DNA of 64,000 nt from Oxynema aestuarii AP17 (GCF_012295525.1 NZ_CP051167.1:4819501-4883500), one strand, 5' to 3'; shown: positions 1-9,300, counted from the first letter of the stretch. A program made the numbers and translations. Notes: generated by a model from the letters alone, not told the origin.

Positions 1-155
1 GAGACGATTGAGAAAATTTTAGAGTCGAGCTTTTAGAGTTTAGATTTCACTTCCAGCACGTAGAAAAGAGCGAACCGGAGACCTTCGACGAGGTTCGATG
101 TAGTCCTGGAAAAGAAAAAAGCGGCGACCGGAACTTCAAAAAGATTCCCATCGAT

Positions 156-3100
156 CTAAGCCTCCGGGGGGCGATCGCGCGGTTTCGGTTGTAAAGGAAT
201 TTCGATCCTAAATGCGGTTCCCCGACCCGGTTGCGAGTCGCAGGTGAGCCGACCGCCGTGGAGATCGACAATAATCTGATAACTCGTAGACAGTCCCAAC
301 CCGGTTCCCGAACCGACGGGTTTCGTAGTAAAAAACGGGTCGAAAATACGATTGAGAATCTCCGGGGTCATTCCCGGTCCGTTGTCGGCGATCGTAATCC
401 CGACCGATTCCTCGTCGGCGCATTCCGTCGCGATCCGAATCTGGGGAAATCGGGCGTCCGTCTCGGGTAAATCGAGTAAAGGACAATTCGTTCCGAGTAA
501 ATCCAACGCATCGATCGCGTTATTCAAAATATTGAGAAACACTTGATTGACTTGGGACGCATGACAGGTCACCTTGGGGAGGCGATCGCAGTAATCCCGT
601 TCCACCACGACCTCGCCGCGATGGCGGTTGGCGTGCAAGCGCGATTGCAGCACCAACAAGGTACTCTCGATCCCCTCGTGCAAATCCACCAACTTAACAT
701 TCGATTCGTCGAGTCGGGCGAAACTACGCAGACCTAAAATAATATTGCGAATCCGTTCGGCGCCCGATTTCATCGAAGCAATCAAGTTTTGCAAATCTTC
801 CACCACAAAATCGAGGTCGATCTCCTCAATTTTTTCTGCTATTTCCGGCTTCGGTTTGGGATAGTATTTTTGGTACAAATGGATCAATTCGACCAAATTG
901 GCAATATAGTCGCGAGCGGGGTTCACATTGCCGTAAATAAACCCGATCGGATTGTTAATTTCGTGGGCGACCCCGGCGATCATCTGTCCCAAACTGGACA
1001 TTTTTTCCGTTTGAATCAGTTGGGCTTGAGTGCGTTTGAGTTCTTCCAACATTTGAGACAGACGCAAGTTTTTCTCGTTAATTTCTTGAGTGCGTTCTTG
1101 AACTTTTTCTTCTAAATTGGCATAGAGCAAGGCATTGTCGATCGAGATGGCGGCTTGACCGGAGAGCAGGCGCAAGACTTCGAGGCGGTCCGGGGTAAAG
1201 GCGCCTGCAGTCAAGTTATTTTCTAAGTAGAGAATGGCGATCGCCCGTCCTCCATTGACGATCGGGGTACATAAGACCGATTTGAGTTCGCACGCGGCGA
1301 TATAGGGATCCCCAGTAAATTGTCCGTCCCGACTTGCATCGCTCAAGACGACATCGGACAGAGTGCGTTCGACGTAGTGAATCACACTCAGGGGGAGATG
1401 GTCGGCGCGATCGATCGCACTAGAGGGGTGAACCCTGACGCCGTCGAAGTCGATCGCGCATTCGGCGGCGAGGAACAAGCCATCCTCGCGACATAAAATC
1501 AGACAGCCTTTACGGGCTCCGGCATTTTCGAGCAAACTCTGCATTAATTTGGCGAGCAGCTTGTCGAGGACGATCTCGCTCGAAATGGCTTGGGAGACTT
1601 TAATAACGGTAGTTAAATCGAGGGAGGTTTCGCCGCCAAAGCGCAGGGTGGCGGGAGGGGTCGGGCCGACAGGGAAAGTGTCGTCTAACTCGCGGACTTT
1701 GCGAGTGGCGCCCCAGCGTTGGTAATAGGAGCGGGCTTGTTCGCGATAGGTGGCGGCGAACAGTTCGCGATCGAGATCGCCGTAAAATTCGGCAGCCCGT
1801 TCGTAGGCGAGGGCGACATCTTGGGGATAATCGTGGGTTTTAGCGAGGGCGATCGCCCGTTCGTAGGCTTCGATCGCCTCGAAAGGACGACCGAGGATCC
1901 GGTGGCGTTCGGCTTCGACGAGGTGGTACTGATGGGCAAAATTGGCGCCGTTGTGTTGGGTCCAACGGTAGAGTTGCCGTTGGTTGGCGCTCACCCGGCG
2001 GCGGATTTGTCGGCGATCGCCCTCGTCGGCTTGGGGATAGACAGCTAACTGGGCGAGGGAGTCGTAGAAATAAAAGACCGTGCGAGCAAAACTGCCCAAA
2101 TCTAAATTAGCTCGGCAGGTGTCGGCGTGGGCGATCGCCGTCTGGTAACGACCGAAGCGATAGGCGAGGATAGTTTGGTTGAGCGACGGGAAAAATAAGG
2201 TCCTTTTATCGTTAGTTTCGCTCTCTTCGACCGCTTCAGTTGCTTCGATCTCGTCCGTTCGATCCAACCAATAGAGAATTATCTGGCGATAACCTTGCAA
2301 TGAAGTGCGGGCGTGGTCGTGAGCGATCGCCCGGGCCATGTCGATCGCCTCCTCGACTTCGGCGAGCAGGTGGTTTAACTCGCAACCGCAATGATAAGCA
2401 TGTACGACCCAAATCAAAGCGCTGTACCCAGCATATTCGGAATCGCCGTTGTCGAGGGCGAGGGCGCGAGCGCGGGCGAGGGGAGCCAAAGTATCCCGTA
2501 AGGGTTCGTGCCAAAAACGGACAAAAGTATGGACGATGTGAGTGACCCGGGCGAGGACCGTCGGATTGGCACTCTCTTCGGCGAGGGTACAGGCGAGCTG
2601 ACTCCAGCGCACGCCCGAGGGGAGGTCTTGGAACAGGGCACAGCGCACGGTGGCGTAATTGGCATAGGCGATCGCCGATTCGAGGGCGCGACCCCAGCGC
2701 AAGGACAGGCGAATCGGCGCGATCGCGATCGCCGGAAACCACTGACTCGCCCCCAAATAGGACGCGGGAAAGACACTGGCGAGAATCCGCATGGCGGCCA
2801 ACGTGCGCGGGTCGCTCATGGGTGGGAAATCGCGCAATCCGGCGCTCCCGTAGCGGTGCCAAGCCGCTTCCAGGGGCAGACAAGACCACCACAAGCACCA
2901 GGGATGTCGAGCTTGGGGAACGGGGAACCCGAGTAATTGCAGGATTTCCAACGCCAAAGCGACGGCGGCGGCGAATTCCTGGCGAGCGGCGTGGGTTCGG
3001 ATTTGCAGCTCGTAGACCCGGATGCAATCGAGGGGGGAGCGGGCCTGTTGGCGAACTGTAGCGGCCCACTCGGACATCTGGGCGAACTCGCCGCACAAAT

Positions 3101-5579
3101 AAGCCAGTTCGGTGCCTTCGAGGTAGACGGCCAAAGTGAGGGAATAATCAGTTTGCCAAGGGTCGGCGGGTAGCAGGGCGCGGGCGGCGGTCAGATACTG
3201 GAGGCCGAGAGAGTAGGCGGTGGCGGTTTTGGCGTGGCGCCCGGCCCAGTAATTGAGTTCGGCGAGGGGTCGGCGTTCCCGTAGGGTCTGTGCCGGAGAA
3301 TCGCGATCCGTCGGCATCGCGGCTCGGGCCCAATTCAACTGATTGACCGTGGCAAAAATGCGCTCGGGTTCGGCGTCCTCCTCCAGTTGCTGCTGCCAGA
3401 GGTGGCCGATTTGCCAGTGCAAGGCGGCGCGTTCGCTTTCGGGAATGAGGGAATAAGCGGCTTGTTGAATGCGATGGTGGGCGAATTGATAGTCGAGGCT
3501 TCGGGAGGTTTGGGAAGGTTTGGAGGGAGGTAGGGGGGAATAGGTGGCACCGCACTGAAAGATGAGGGAAGCGGCGATCGCCTCTTGTAAGTGGGCGGCG
3601 GTTTCTGGGGGCGAAGCGTTTTCAAGACGGGCTAAGGTTGACAGGTCAAATTCCGTCCCGATACAGGCGGCCCGTTGGAGCAGGTGTTGGGTGTGAGGGG
3701 AGAGGGTTTGAATTTTGGCGGCGAGCAGTTCGACGAGGTTGTCGGCGATCGTTTGGGAGCGCACGCGATCGAAAGACCACTGCCAACTCATGCTCTGATA
3801 GTCGAAGGCGATCGATTGGTTTTCGTAGAGGGAGTTTAAAAATTCTTTGATAAAGAAAGGGTTGCCGTTGGTTTTGGCGCCGACGACTTCCGCCAGGGGG
3901 CGGGCGGTGTCCACGGAACAGCGCAAGGTATCGGCGATCCACTCGCTCACGGCGGTGTCGTTCAACGGGCCGAGGGCGATCTCGTTCGTGCCGACGCCGT
4001 GTTGGCGCACTTCGGCGAGGGTGGCGTCCCATCGGGCATCGAAGGGGGGGTCGGTGTCGCGACAGGCGAGAATGACGAATAAGGAATGGCTGTCCGGAGC
4101 GGTTAAGATCGCTCGGATCAGGTGCCAGGAGGCGGGATCGGCCCATTGCCAATCGTCGAGGAAGAGGACGACGGGATGTTTGAGTTGGGTGAAGACGCGC
4201 ACCAAGTTTTCAAAAACGAGGTGAAAGCGATTGGGGGTGTCGTGGTTGGGGGGCGATTCTCCTTTGGAGACGCTTTCGCGTTCGCCGGAGGGAATGTTTT
4301 TGAGGATGAGTTTGAGTTGGGGGATGGCTTCGACGGCGATTTTGGCACGATCGCCCAGGGCCGCATCGAGTTTTTGGCGCCAGAGTTCGAGGCTTTCGGC
4401 ACTTTCGGTGAGCAGTTGGGCGATCGATTCGTCAAAGGCTTGGATGATGGCTTGATAGGGGCGCTTGGCGCCGAGACGGTCGAATTTGCCGGAGAAGAAG
4501 TAGCCGCCTCGTTGGACGACGGGTTTGTAGAGTTCCCGAATTAAGGAGGTTTTGCCCATGCCGGAGGCTCCCCGGACGATCGCCAGTTCGATACCGTGGC
4601 GATTGCTGCCGGGTTCGGTGGCGGCGGCGCTGCGATCGAAGGCTTGGCGTAAGGTTTCCAGTTCGGCTTGTCTGCCGTAGACGGTTTGGGGAATCTGAAA
4701 GCGATCGCAGATATCGTTTTCGCCGGGAATCAGGTCTTCGATTTCTCCGGTGGCTTCGAGTTGCATCCGGCAAATGACCAGATCGGCGTGAATGCCCCAG
4801 GCGCTTTGATAGCGGTCTTCGGCACTTTTGGCGAGGCATTTCATGACGATCGCGCATACGGCTCGGGGAAGATCGGGATTGAGATCGTGGAGGGGGGTGG
4901 GTTGTTTGGCAATATGGGCGTGGATCAGTTGGAGGGGGTCGCCGTGGGGGTCGAACATCGGCTGACGGGCGAGCAGTTCGTAAAAGGTGGCGCCGAGGGA
5001 GTAGAAGTCGGTGCGGTAGTCGATCGCCCGATTCATGCGTCCGGTTTGTTCGGGAGAAAGGTAGGCGAGGGTGCCTTCTAAGCCTTTGGGGTTGTCGAGG
5101 GCTTGGTTGTCCCGAGTGCAGAGGCTGGCGATGCCGAAATCGATCAGTTTGACTTGTCCGGTGGTGGGATTGAAAACGATATTGGCCGGGGTGATGTTTT
5201 TGTGGATGATGTGGGCCGCGTGGAGGTGGGCGAGGGTATCGGTGAGTTCGACGGCGACGTGGAGGAATTGTTCGAGGCTTAAGGGGCGATCGCCCGCGAG
5301 GCGATCGAGGGAGCGACCGCCGAAGTCTTCGAGGATCGCGATCGGGCGGTCGCGATCGCGCTCCAAGCTGTAAACTTTGACGACCCCTTCGAGGTCGAGG
5401 GAGCGAGTGAGTTCGTATTCTTGTTGGTAGCGGGTGATTTCGGCCTCGGTCGGCAGTTCGGAGCGCAAGATTTTGAGAATCACCCGTCGGTTATCTGCAT
5501 GGCGCACGCCCCGACAGACGAGGGACTGGGAACTTTCGTAAATTGTCTCACCGATCGTAATGCCGGGAAGGGCGAACAT
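156..5579 (-). CDS. Giant hybrid Ser/Thr-kinase-like / AAA ATPase / GAF / histidine kinase
   Basis: Multidomain signalling protein of 1807 residues, probably cytoplasmic (no membrane segment seen). In order: a protein-kinase fold (about 1-270) with Lys36 and D147-F148-G149; an AAA/STAND-type ATPase with P-loop GASGMGKT at 337-344 and a Walker B-like LFLDDWQWAD near 470; a long helical TPR-like middle; a GAF domain (about 1325-1500); and a C-terminal histidine kinase with phospho-acceptor His1539 in VAHEINNP, N-box NILNNAID, and G-boxes DNGPG and GTGLGLS. This order is well known in cyanobacteria. The kinase catalytic loop reads HKN (126-128) where HRD/HKD is usual, so the N-terminal kinase may be inactive or atypical. 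The response regulator at 7114-7836 is a likely partner, now separated by a TnpB element. The domain call is firm; stimulus and targets are unknown. Confidence 0.95.
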   Translation of the reverse strand: MFALPGITIGETIYESSQSLVCRGVRHADNRRVILKILRSELPTEAEITRYQQEYELTRSLDLEGVVKVYSLERDRDRPIAILEDFGGRSLDRLAGDRPLSLEQFLHVAVELTDTLAHLHAAHIIHKNITPANIVFNPTTGQVKLIDFGIASLCTRDNQALDNPKGLEGTLAYLSPEQTGRMNRAIDYRTDFYSLGATFYELLARQPMFDPHGDPLQLIHAHIAKQPTPLHDLNPDLPRAVCAIVMKCLAKSAEDRYQSAWGIHADLVICRMQLEATGEIEDLIPGENDICDRFQIPQTVYGRQAELETLRQAFDRSAAATEPGSNRHGIELAIVRGASGMGKTSLIRELYKPVVQRGGYFFSGKFDRLGAKRPYQAIIQAFDESIAQLLTESAESLELWRQKLDAALGDRAKIAVEAIPQLKLILKNIPSGERESVSKGESPPNHDTPNRFHLVFENLVRVFTQLKHPVVLFLDDWQWADPASWHLIRAILTAPDSHSLFVILACRDTDPPFDARWDATLAEVRQHGVGTNEIALGPLNDTAVSEWIADTLRCSVDTARPLAEVVGAKTNGNPFFIKEFLNSLYENQSIAFDYQSMSWQWSFDRVRSQTIADNLVELLAAKIQTLSPHTQHLLQRAACIGTEFDLSTLARLENASPPETAAHLQEAIAASLIFQCGATYSPLPPSKPSQTSRSLDYQFAHHRIQQAAYSLIPESERAALHWQIGHLWQQQLEEDAEPERIFATVNQLNWARAAMPTDRDSPAQTLRERRPLAELNYWAGRHAKTATAYSLGLQYLTAARALLPADPWQTDYSLTLAVYLEGTELAYLCGEFAQMSEWAATVRQQARSPLDCIRVYELQIRTHAARQEFAAAVALALEILQLLGFPVPQARHPWCLWWSCLPLEAAWHRYGSAGLRDFPPMSDPRTLAAMRILASVFPASYLGASQWFPAIAIAPIRLSLRWGRALESAIAYANYATVRCALFQDLPSGVRWSQLACTLAEESANPTVLARVTHIVHTFVRFWHEPLRDTLAPLARARALALDNGDSEYAGYSALIWVVHAYHCGCELNHLLAEVEEAIDMARAIAHDHARTSLQGYRQIILYWLDRTDEIEATEAVEESETNDKRTLFFPSLNQTILAYRFGRYQTAIAHADTCRANLDLGSFARTVFYFYDSLAQLAVYPQADEGDRRQIRRRVSANQRQLYRWTQHNGANFAHQYHLVEAERHRILGRPFEAIEAYERAIALAKTHDYPQDVALAYERAAEFYGDLDRELFAATYREQARSYYQRWGATRKVRELDDTFPVGPTPPATLRFGGETSLDLTTVIKVSQAISSEIVLDKLLAKLMQSLLENAGARKGCLILCREDGLFLAAECAIDFDGVRVHPSSAIDRADHLPLSVIHYVERTLSDVVLSDASRDGQFTGDPYIAACELKSVLCTPIVNGGRAIAILYLENNLTAGAFTPDRLEVLRLLSGQAAISIDNALLYANLEEKVQERTQEINEKNLRLSQMLEELKRTQAQLIQTEKMSSLGQMIAGVAHEINNPIGFIYGNVNPARDYIANLVELIHLYQKYYPKPKPEIAEKIEEIDLDFVVEDLQNLIASMKSGAERIRNIILGLRSFARLDESNVKLVDLHEGIESTLLVLQSRLHANRHRGEVVVERDYCDRLPKVTCHASQVNQVFLNILNNAIDALDLLGTNCPLLDLPETDARFPQIRIATECADEESVGITIADNGPGMTPEILNRIFDPFFTTKPVGSGTGLGLSTSYQIIVDLHGGRLTCDSQPGRGTAFRIEIPLQPKPRDRPPEA

Positions 5580-5732
5580 AGGGGGATTCTCCTCTCACAA
5601 AGGGGCGGCGAACGCAGAGCGACGACCTAGGAGGATCGCGTGGGGTACACTCGCTTAAGTACTCGCTTCTCCTAAGACAAAATTTAACTTTTGAGGGGCT
5701 CGGGGAGCTATAGCCTTTGGTAAACTCCGGCC

Positions 5733-6995
5733 ATGCTGACCATGAACTACACTTACCGAATCTATCCAAATGTCGTACAGCAGACTGAACTGCGATCGTG
5801 GCTTGAGACGTGCAGAGGCGTATATAACTACGCTTTGCGCGAACTCAAAGACTGGATTGCTTCGCGTAAGTGTTCGGTAGACCGATGCTCGCTGGAAAAG
5901 GAATACATCATTCCCGCCGATAAGCCATTCCCGTCCCACCGTCAGCAGAACAACCTGCCCAAAGCAAAGAAGCAATTCCCGCACTTGGGCAAGGTGCATT
6001 CTCAGGTGTTGCAGACCACGATTCGCAGACTGCACGATACCTGGGAAGTATTTCAGAAACGGGGACATGGATTTCCGCGTTTCAAAAAGTTCGGTCAATT
6101 CAAATCCTTTGTGTTTCCCCAATTCAAGCACAATCCCATCAATGGCTTCACAATCAAATTGCCAAAGATCGGGGAAGTACCCATTAACCTGCATCGCCCT
6201 ATTCCTAACGGGTTCAAGGTGAAACAGGTGCGGGTATTGTCCAGGGTGCGAGGAACACAATGGTATGTCGTCGTCACCATTGAATCGGATATATCGGTTC
6301 CCGATGCCCCGGTTCGCGGTCGGGCGATCGGGATTGACCTGGGATTGGAGCGATTCTTGACTGCTTCCGATGGCTCTTTCCAAGAGCGACCCAAGTTTTT
6401 CAAGTCGATGCAACGCAAGCTGAAATTGCTGCAACGCAGAGCAGCACGAAAACAGAAGGGTTCTCAAAACTGGGAAAAGGCACAAGTCGAAGTGGCTAGA
6501 ATGCACCATCGCATTGCCAATCGTCGTAAAGATTTCCATCTGAAAACGGCTCATCAGCTTTGCGACCAGGCGCAAACTATCTTTGCAGAAGATCTCAACG
6601 TCACGGGGTTGACGAGAGCAATGCTGCGAAAAGATTGTGTTGATGCCGCCTTCGGACAATTCCTGTCTCTGACGGAATGGGTGTGCTCGAAGCGAGGAGT
6701 CTACTTTGCTAAAGTCAATCCCAACGGCACCAGTCAAACCTGCCCCAACTGCCTTGCTACGGTCAGCAAAGGGTTGGAAGTCAGAGAGCATCATTGTCCT
6801 GAGTGTGGGTATCGAACGCATCGCGATCGTGCCGCAGCAGAGATGGTTTTGGATCGTGGACTAGAGAATTTAGTATCCCAGGGACTCTGGGGAACGGAAA
6901 CCGCCTGTCAAGTCGGTCTGTCGGGGGTCTATGACCTAGATAAGTCGCGTGGGGCCCGAATACCCAATCGCGAGGTTGGGAAGCCCGCGCTGTAA
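5733..6995 (+). CDS. tnpB: TnpB, RNA-guided endonuclease-type protein of IS605/IS1341 family (copy 1)
   Basis: Full-length TnpB of 420 residues. It has an N-terminal HTH/OrfB region (about 1-60, starting with the typical NYTYRIYPN), then a RuvC-like core with Asp202 in AIGIDLGLERF, Glu286 in FAEDLNV and Asp365 in THRDRAAAEM. A zinc ribbon is present with cysteines at 337, 340, 355 and 358 (CPNC and CPEC). All three acidic catalytic residues and the four cysteines are intact, so it may be active. TnpB proteins are known as RNA-guided nucleases that use an RNA from the element's right end. ATG4 is a possible alternative start. The copy at 11152-12417 is nearly identical. Confidence 0.93.
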   Translation: MLTMNYTYRIYPNVVQQTELRSWLETCRGVYNYALRELKDWIASRKCSVDRCSLEKEYIIPADKPFPSHRQQNNLPKAKKQFPHLGKVHSQVLQTTIRRLHDTWEVFQKRGHGFPRFKKFGQFKSFVFPQFKHNPINGFTIKLPKIGEVPINLHRPIPNGFKVKQVRVLSRVRGTQWYVVVTIESDISVPDAPVRGRAIGIDLGLERFLTASDGSFQERPKFFKSMQRKLKLLQRRAARKQKGSQNWEKAQVEVARMHHRIANRRKDFHLKTAHQLCDQAQTIFAEDLNVTGLTRAMLRKDCVDAAFGQFLSLTEWVCSKRGVYFAKVNPNGTSQTCPNCLATVSKGLEVREHHCPECGYRTHRDRAAAEMVLDRGLENLVSQGLWGTETACQVGLSGVYDLDKSRGARIPNREVGKPAL

Positions 6996-7025
6996 TCTTT
7001 GATTCAGCGTCGGGAAGATGTCACC
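6941..7025 (+). ncRNA. Putative right-end guide RNA (reRNA/omega RNA) scaffold of copy 1
   Basis: In IS605-type elements the RNA used by TnpB overlaps the 3' end of tnpB and the right end, and the flanking DNA supplies the guide. Here the end of the gene and the 30 bases after its stop are conserved with copy 2. A short inverted repeat is visible: ACCCAATCG then CGAGGTTGGG at 6962-6980. If the boundary is right, the guide would begin at about 7026 (TGTTTGTTTCG). This is inferred from position and conservation; no transcript is shown. Confidence 0.35.
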
Positions 7026-7113
7026 TGTTTGTTTCGATTTTGTCTGGCAGTGGCCGAGGGCGGGGGAAGGGAGTCAACCGTCCCGGTTGGGGCAGTTTGG
7101 AGAGGAACGTCGC

Positions 7114-7836
7114 TCAGACTAAGCCGGAGCGCAAGGCAACCACGGCGGCTTGGACGCGATCGTCTACGGCGAGTTTGTTCATGATGCCGCGCACGTGGGT
7201 TTTAATCGTGTTGGGACTGAGGTAGAGGGCGGCGGCGATTTCGGGGTTGCTGTAGCCTTCGACCATCAGTTTGAGGACTTCGAGTTCTCGTTGGGAGAGT
7301 TGACCGATATTACTCGGGGTGGCGGGGGGTTTGAGGTGGTCGATCACCAGGCGGGCAATTTGGGGATCGAGATAGGTGGCGCCTTCAGAGGCGGCGGCGA
7401 TCGCGGCGACGAGGCGATCGACGCTGGCCCCTTTGATACAGTAGGCATCGGCCCCACTGGACAGGGCTGCGATAATTTCGTTTTCGGTGGTGTGAGAGGT
7501 CAGCATCACTACCCGCACTTCGGGCAGTTCTTCTTTGATTTGTTGGGTGGCGGCAATGCCATCCAAGCGGGGCAGTCCGATATCCATGACGACGAGATCG
7601 GGCTGCAGTTGACGGGCGGCGGCGACGCCGAGAAAGCCGTCTTCGGCTTGGCCGACGATTTCGAGGTGGGGGTAGGTGGATAAGGCTTGCTCCAACCCCA
7701 GTTGCATCATCGGATCGTCTTCGACAATCAGGAGTTTGAGCGGTTCGGAGGTCGGGGCAGAATTTAAGGATTCAGCAATTTCAGAGGTCATGGCTAGGAG
7801 CGATCGCGAGCGGATGGGAGCGCGGTTTACCGTCAT
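7114..7836 (-). CDS. NarL/FixJ-family response regulator
   Basis: Two-component transcription regulator of 240 residues. The receiver domain (about 33-150) has the acidic pair E39-D40-D41 in LLIVEDD, phospho-acceptor Asp85 in LVVMD, Thr/Ser in MLTSH, and Lys in CIKG. A LuxR-type HTH follows (about 180-222, LSQRELEVLKLMVEG and SPNTIKTHVRGIM). It binds DNA when phosphorylated in the known family. The start at 7836 has a GAGAGG-like ribosome site about 10 bases upstream; the ATG at 7791 is an alternative. It is co-oriented with the hybrid kinase at 156-5579, with TnpB copy 1 between them, and is a reasonable partner for it. Confidence 0.92.
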   Translation of the reverse strand: MTVNRAPIRSRSLLAMTSEIAESLNSAPTSEPLKLLIVEDDPMMQLGLEQALSTYPHLEIVGQAEDGFLGVAAARQLQPDLVVMDIGLPRLDGIAATQQIKEELPEVRVVMLTSHTTENEIIAALSSGADAYCIKGASVDRLVAAIAAASEGATYLDPQIARLVIDHLKPPATPSNIGQLSQRELEVLKLMVEGYSNPEIAAALYLSPNTIKTHVRGIMNKLAVDDRVQAAVVALRSGLV

Positions 7837-8068
7837 TTTACAGGTGCCTCTCGGGATCTGCTGGGGGCACCCTCGTCTCGTCCCCTATTAAAACATTGGC
7901 GTTCGGGGGAGCGCGATCCTCCCCCTGGGGATAGGACGGCGATCGTCGAGGCTTCTGTACTGTTCGTCCGGGCGACTTTGGACGGATTTCAACGGCGCGA
8001 TCCTCCTGAGTCGTCGCCGTGCGATCGCCCCCGATAAAATAGGGAAAATTTAACCGAGGGGTTTTGAG

Positions 8069-8482
8069 ATGAGCAGTCCGTTCCAGTCTTTGAAACAGTT
8101 ACCGTGGCGATCTCTGTTACAAGTGGCTGCCGTCGCGACCGTGGCCCTCGCCGCCCTCGATTTTACCCTCTTTTGGGTGGCGGCGGTGTCGGCGAGTTTC
8201 AGGCACAGTTTGGAGTTGTTGTTTGCACCGCCTTTGGGACTGGCGATCGCCCTGAGTGTGGCCGTCGGTTTCGGCGCCTTTGGCGTACTCCTCGGCGAGC
8301 AGTGCTATGCCCCTTCTTTCTTCAATCGTTCTACTCTTTGGGCTTTGGTGTTTTGTCTGCTGCTCGGCGTAGGCGTGAAATCGCTGTTACCTTTACCCTC
8401 GCTCTTGCTGAGCTTGTCTCGCCTGTCTTTAATCGGTATTAGCCTCGGCGTCTTTTGGAAGGGACGACCGTATTGGCGCTAA
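8069..8482 (+). CDS. Small hydrophobic membrane protein, hypothetical
   Basis: A 137-residue protein with about four hydrophobic segments (near 15-42, 50-75, 88-105 and 108-130) and a basic C-terminus (KGRPYWR), consistent with an inner-membrane or thylakoid-membrane protein. The ATG at 8069 follows GAGGGG at a usual ribosome-site distance. I do not recognise the family. It lies alone, divergent from the response regulator, and converges on the small minus-strand gene at 8712-8891, with strong hairpins between them. Confidence 0.75.
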   Translation: MSSPFQSLKQLPWRSLLQVAAVATVALAALDFTLFWVAAVSASFRHSLELLFAPPLGLAIALSVAVGFGAFGVLLGEQCYAPSFFNRSTLWALVFCLLLGVGVKSLLPLPSLLLSLSRLSLIGISLGVFWKGRPYWR

Positions 8483-8502
8483 ATGCTATTCTCGAAACAG
8501 AG

Positions 8503-8530
8503 AAAAAAAATCCCGCTCGCATCGAACGGG
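8503..8530 (-). terminator. Intrinsic terminator, minus strand
   Basis: On the minus strand, CCCGTTCG-ATG-CGAGCGGG forms an 8-bp stem (one G-U) followed by A and eight Ts. It would end transcripts from the gene at 8712-8891 and keep them out of the convergent membrane-protein gene. Confidence 0.75.
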
Positions 8531-8563
8531 AAGCCATCAGGGTGCATCTACTGAGATCTACGA

Positions 8564-8598
8564 TAACCTAGTAGGGGGTTTGACCCCCCACTAGGTTA
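8564..8598. repeat. Strong 16-bp hairpin in a convergent intergenic region
   Basis: TAACCTAGTAGGGGGT and its complement at 8583-8598 pair over 16 bp with one A-C mismatch and a TTG loop. No T-run follows on either strand, so it is not a standard terminator. It could be an RNA processing or stability hairpin, or the remnant of a palindromic element. Confidence 0.6.
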
Positions 8599-8656
8599 AC
8601 AAGTCTTTACAATTTAGGGCGAAGCGGCGATCGCCTCTGGGATGGGGGCGTCACAA

Positions 8657-8680
8657 AACCTCCCGAGGGTTGGGGAGGTT
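8657..8680 (-). terminator. Hairpin terminator after the small minus-strand gene
   Basis: AACCTCCC and GGGAGGTT form a perfect 8-bp stem with an 8-base loop. On the minus strand it is followed by TTTTGTG. It lies about 30 bases past the stop of the gene at 8712-8891 and is probably its first terminator. Confidence 0.55.
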
Positions 8681-8711
8681 AGAGACGGGATAGGGATTTG
8701 CTAGGACGCAT

Positions 8712-8891
8712 TCAGGGTTCGAGATCCCACTGACAAACCAGAGAACCGTCACGAGCCCGTTCCCAATGAGCACTCAAGGGATGGGGTTTTCTGGCTTTGG
8801 CGCGATCGATGAGAGCGAACAACGGGTCGTCGCGACGGAGTTGAGCTTGACTAACAGAAGTTTCCGGTTTTTTTAAAAGTGTAGTGGACAT
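8712..8891 (-). CDS. Small hypothetical protein
   Basis: A 59-residue basic, soluble protein starting MSTTLLKKPETSV and ending CQWDLEP. The ATG at 8891 is preferred over an upstream TTG at 8933 because AGAGGG sits 8 bases before it. No signal peptide or membrane segment is seen and no family is recognised. Two hairpin terminators follow it. It is probably a real gene because of the good ribosome site and the terminators, but nothing points to a function. Confidence 0.55.
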   Translation of the reverse strand: MSTTLLKKPETSVSQAQLRRDDPLFALIDRAKARKPHPLSAHWERARDGSLVCQWDLEP

Positions 8892-9300
8892 TTTTTTTGC
8901 CCTCTTTGATTGAGGATTTTTGCTATATTTCAATCTTAGCCACGGTTTCCCCTAATTTTTGTGATAAAGCGCACGGAATAGCTGAGATCTCCAAGCAGGG
9001 AGGGTGCGATCGCCGTCACCCCCACCCCATCCCAGTAGAACGGCGATTTTGAGCAACTTTCAGCGATTCGAGCCGCCGAGTCTCGGTCGAGGGGTTTGTC
9101 ATGACAGAACCCTGGAGCGATCGCCTGCACGAAGTCACTGGAAATTAGTGTTTGAGATCGCTCAAAAGAAAGATTTCGATCGCCCTTCGAGTTGAGATCG
9201 ATCGCGGGCGATCGGCCCGAGAAAAGGCGACAATAGAAGGCAAGAAATCATCAAAAATTAGCCCGACTTTTGCCGATCGTGCGAGTAAGGAGGCGAGAGG
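8892..9300. other. Intergenic region, no gene supported
   Basis: About 400 bases between two small divergent genes. It holds several HIP1-type GCGATCGC-like sites. The short open frames on both strands lack ribosome sites and recognisable sequence. It presumably carries the promoters of both flanking genes, but no convincing -35/-10 pair was identified. Confidence 0.5.

Larger units (their letters stand above)
5683..7025 (+). mobile_element. IS605-family element, copy 1 (tnpB only)
   Basis: A single-gene element without a Y1 transposase (TnpA). The ends were set by comparison with the inverted copy at 11122-12595. The left shared block begins TTTAACTTTTGAGGGG and continues with CGGGGAGCTATA (to 5712). 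The right shared block ends in CAGCGTCGGGA followed by GATGTCACC (7025), after which the two copies diverge. The TTTAA at the left boundary of both copies could be the target/TAM. The element sits between the hybrid kinase and the response regulator. With no TnpA in the window, mobility would need help in trans. Confidence 0.75.

Noticed and set aside
2236-3096. 286-codon open frame antisense to the kinase reading frame
   Set aside because: It lies wholly within the sensor kinase gene in another frame, is extremely rich in Arg, Pro and Ser, and matches no family; it is a shadow of GC-rich coding sequence.
5600-5625. GCGAACGCAGA shared by 5608 and 12683 as a target-site duplication of the TnpB elements
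   Set aside because: It lies outside both element boundaries in the same direct orientation although the elements are inverted, and IS605-type elements do not make target duplications; probably a chance match.
5655-6821. 388-codon minus-strand frame over TnpB copy 1
   Set aside because: It is antisense to a TnpB with intact catalytic motifs. The same kind of shadow appears over copy 2 (11236-12483), as expected for mirror frames of a conserved gene.
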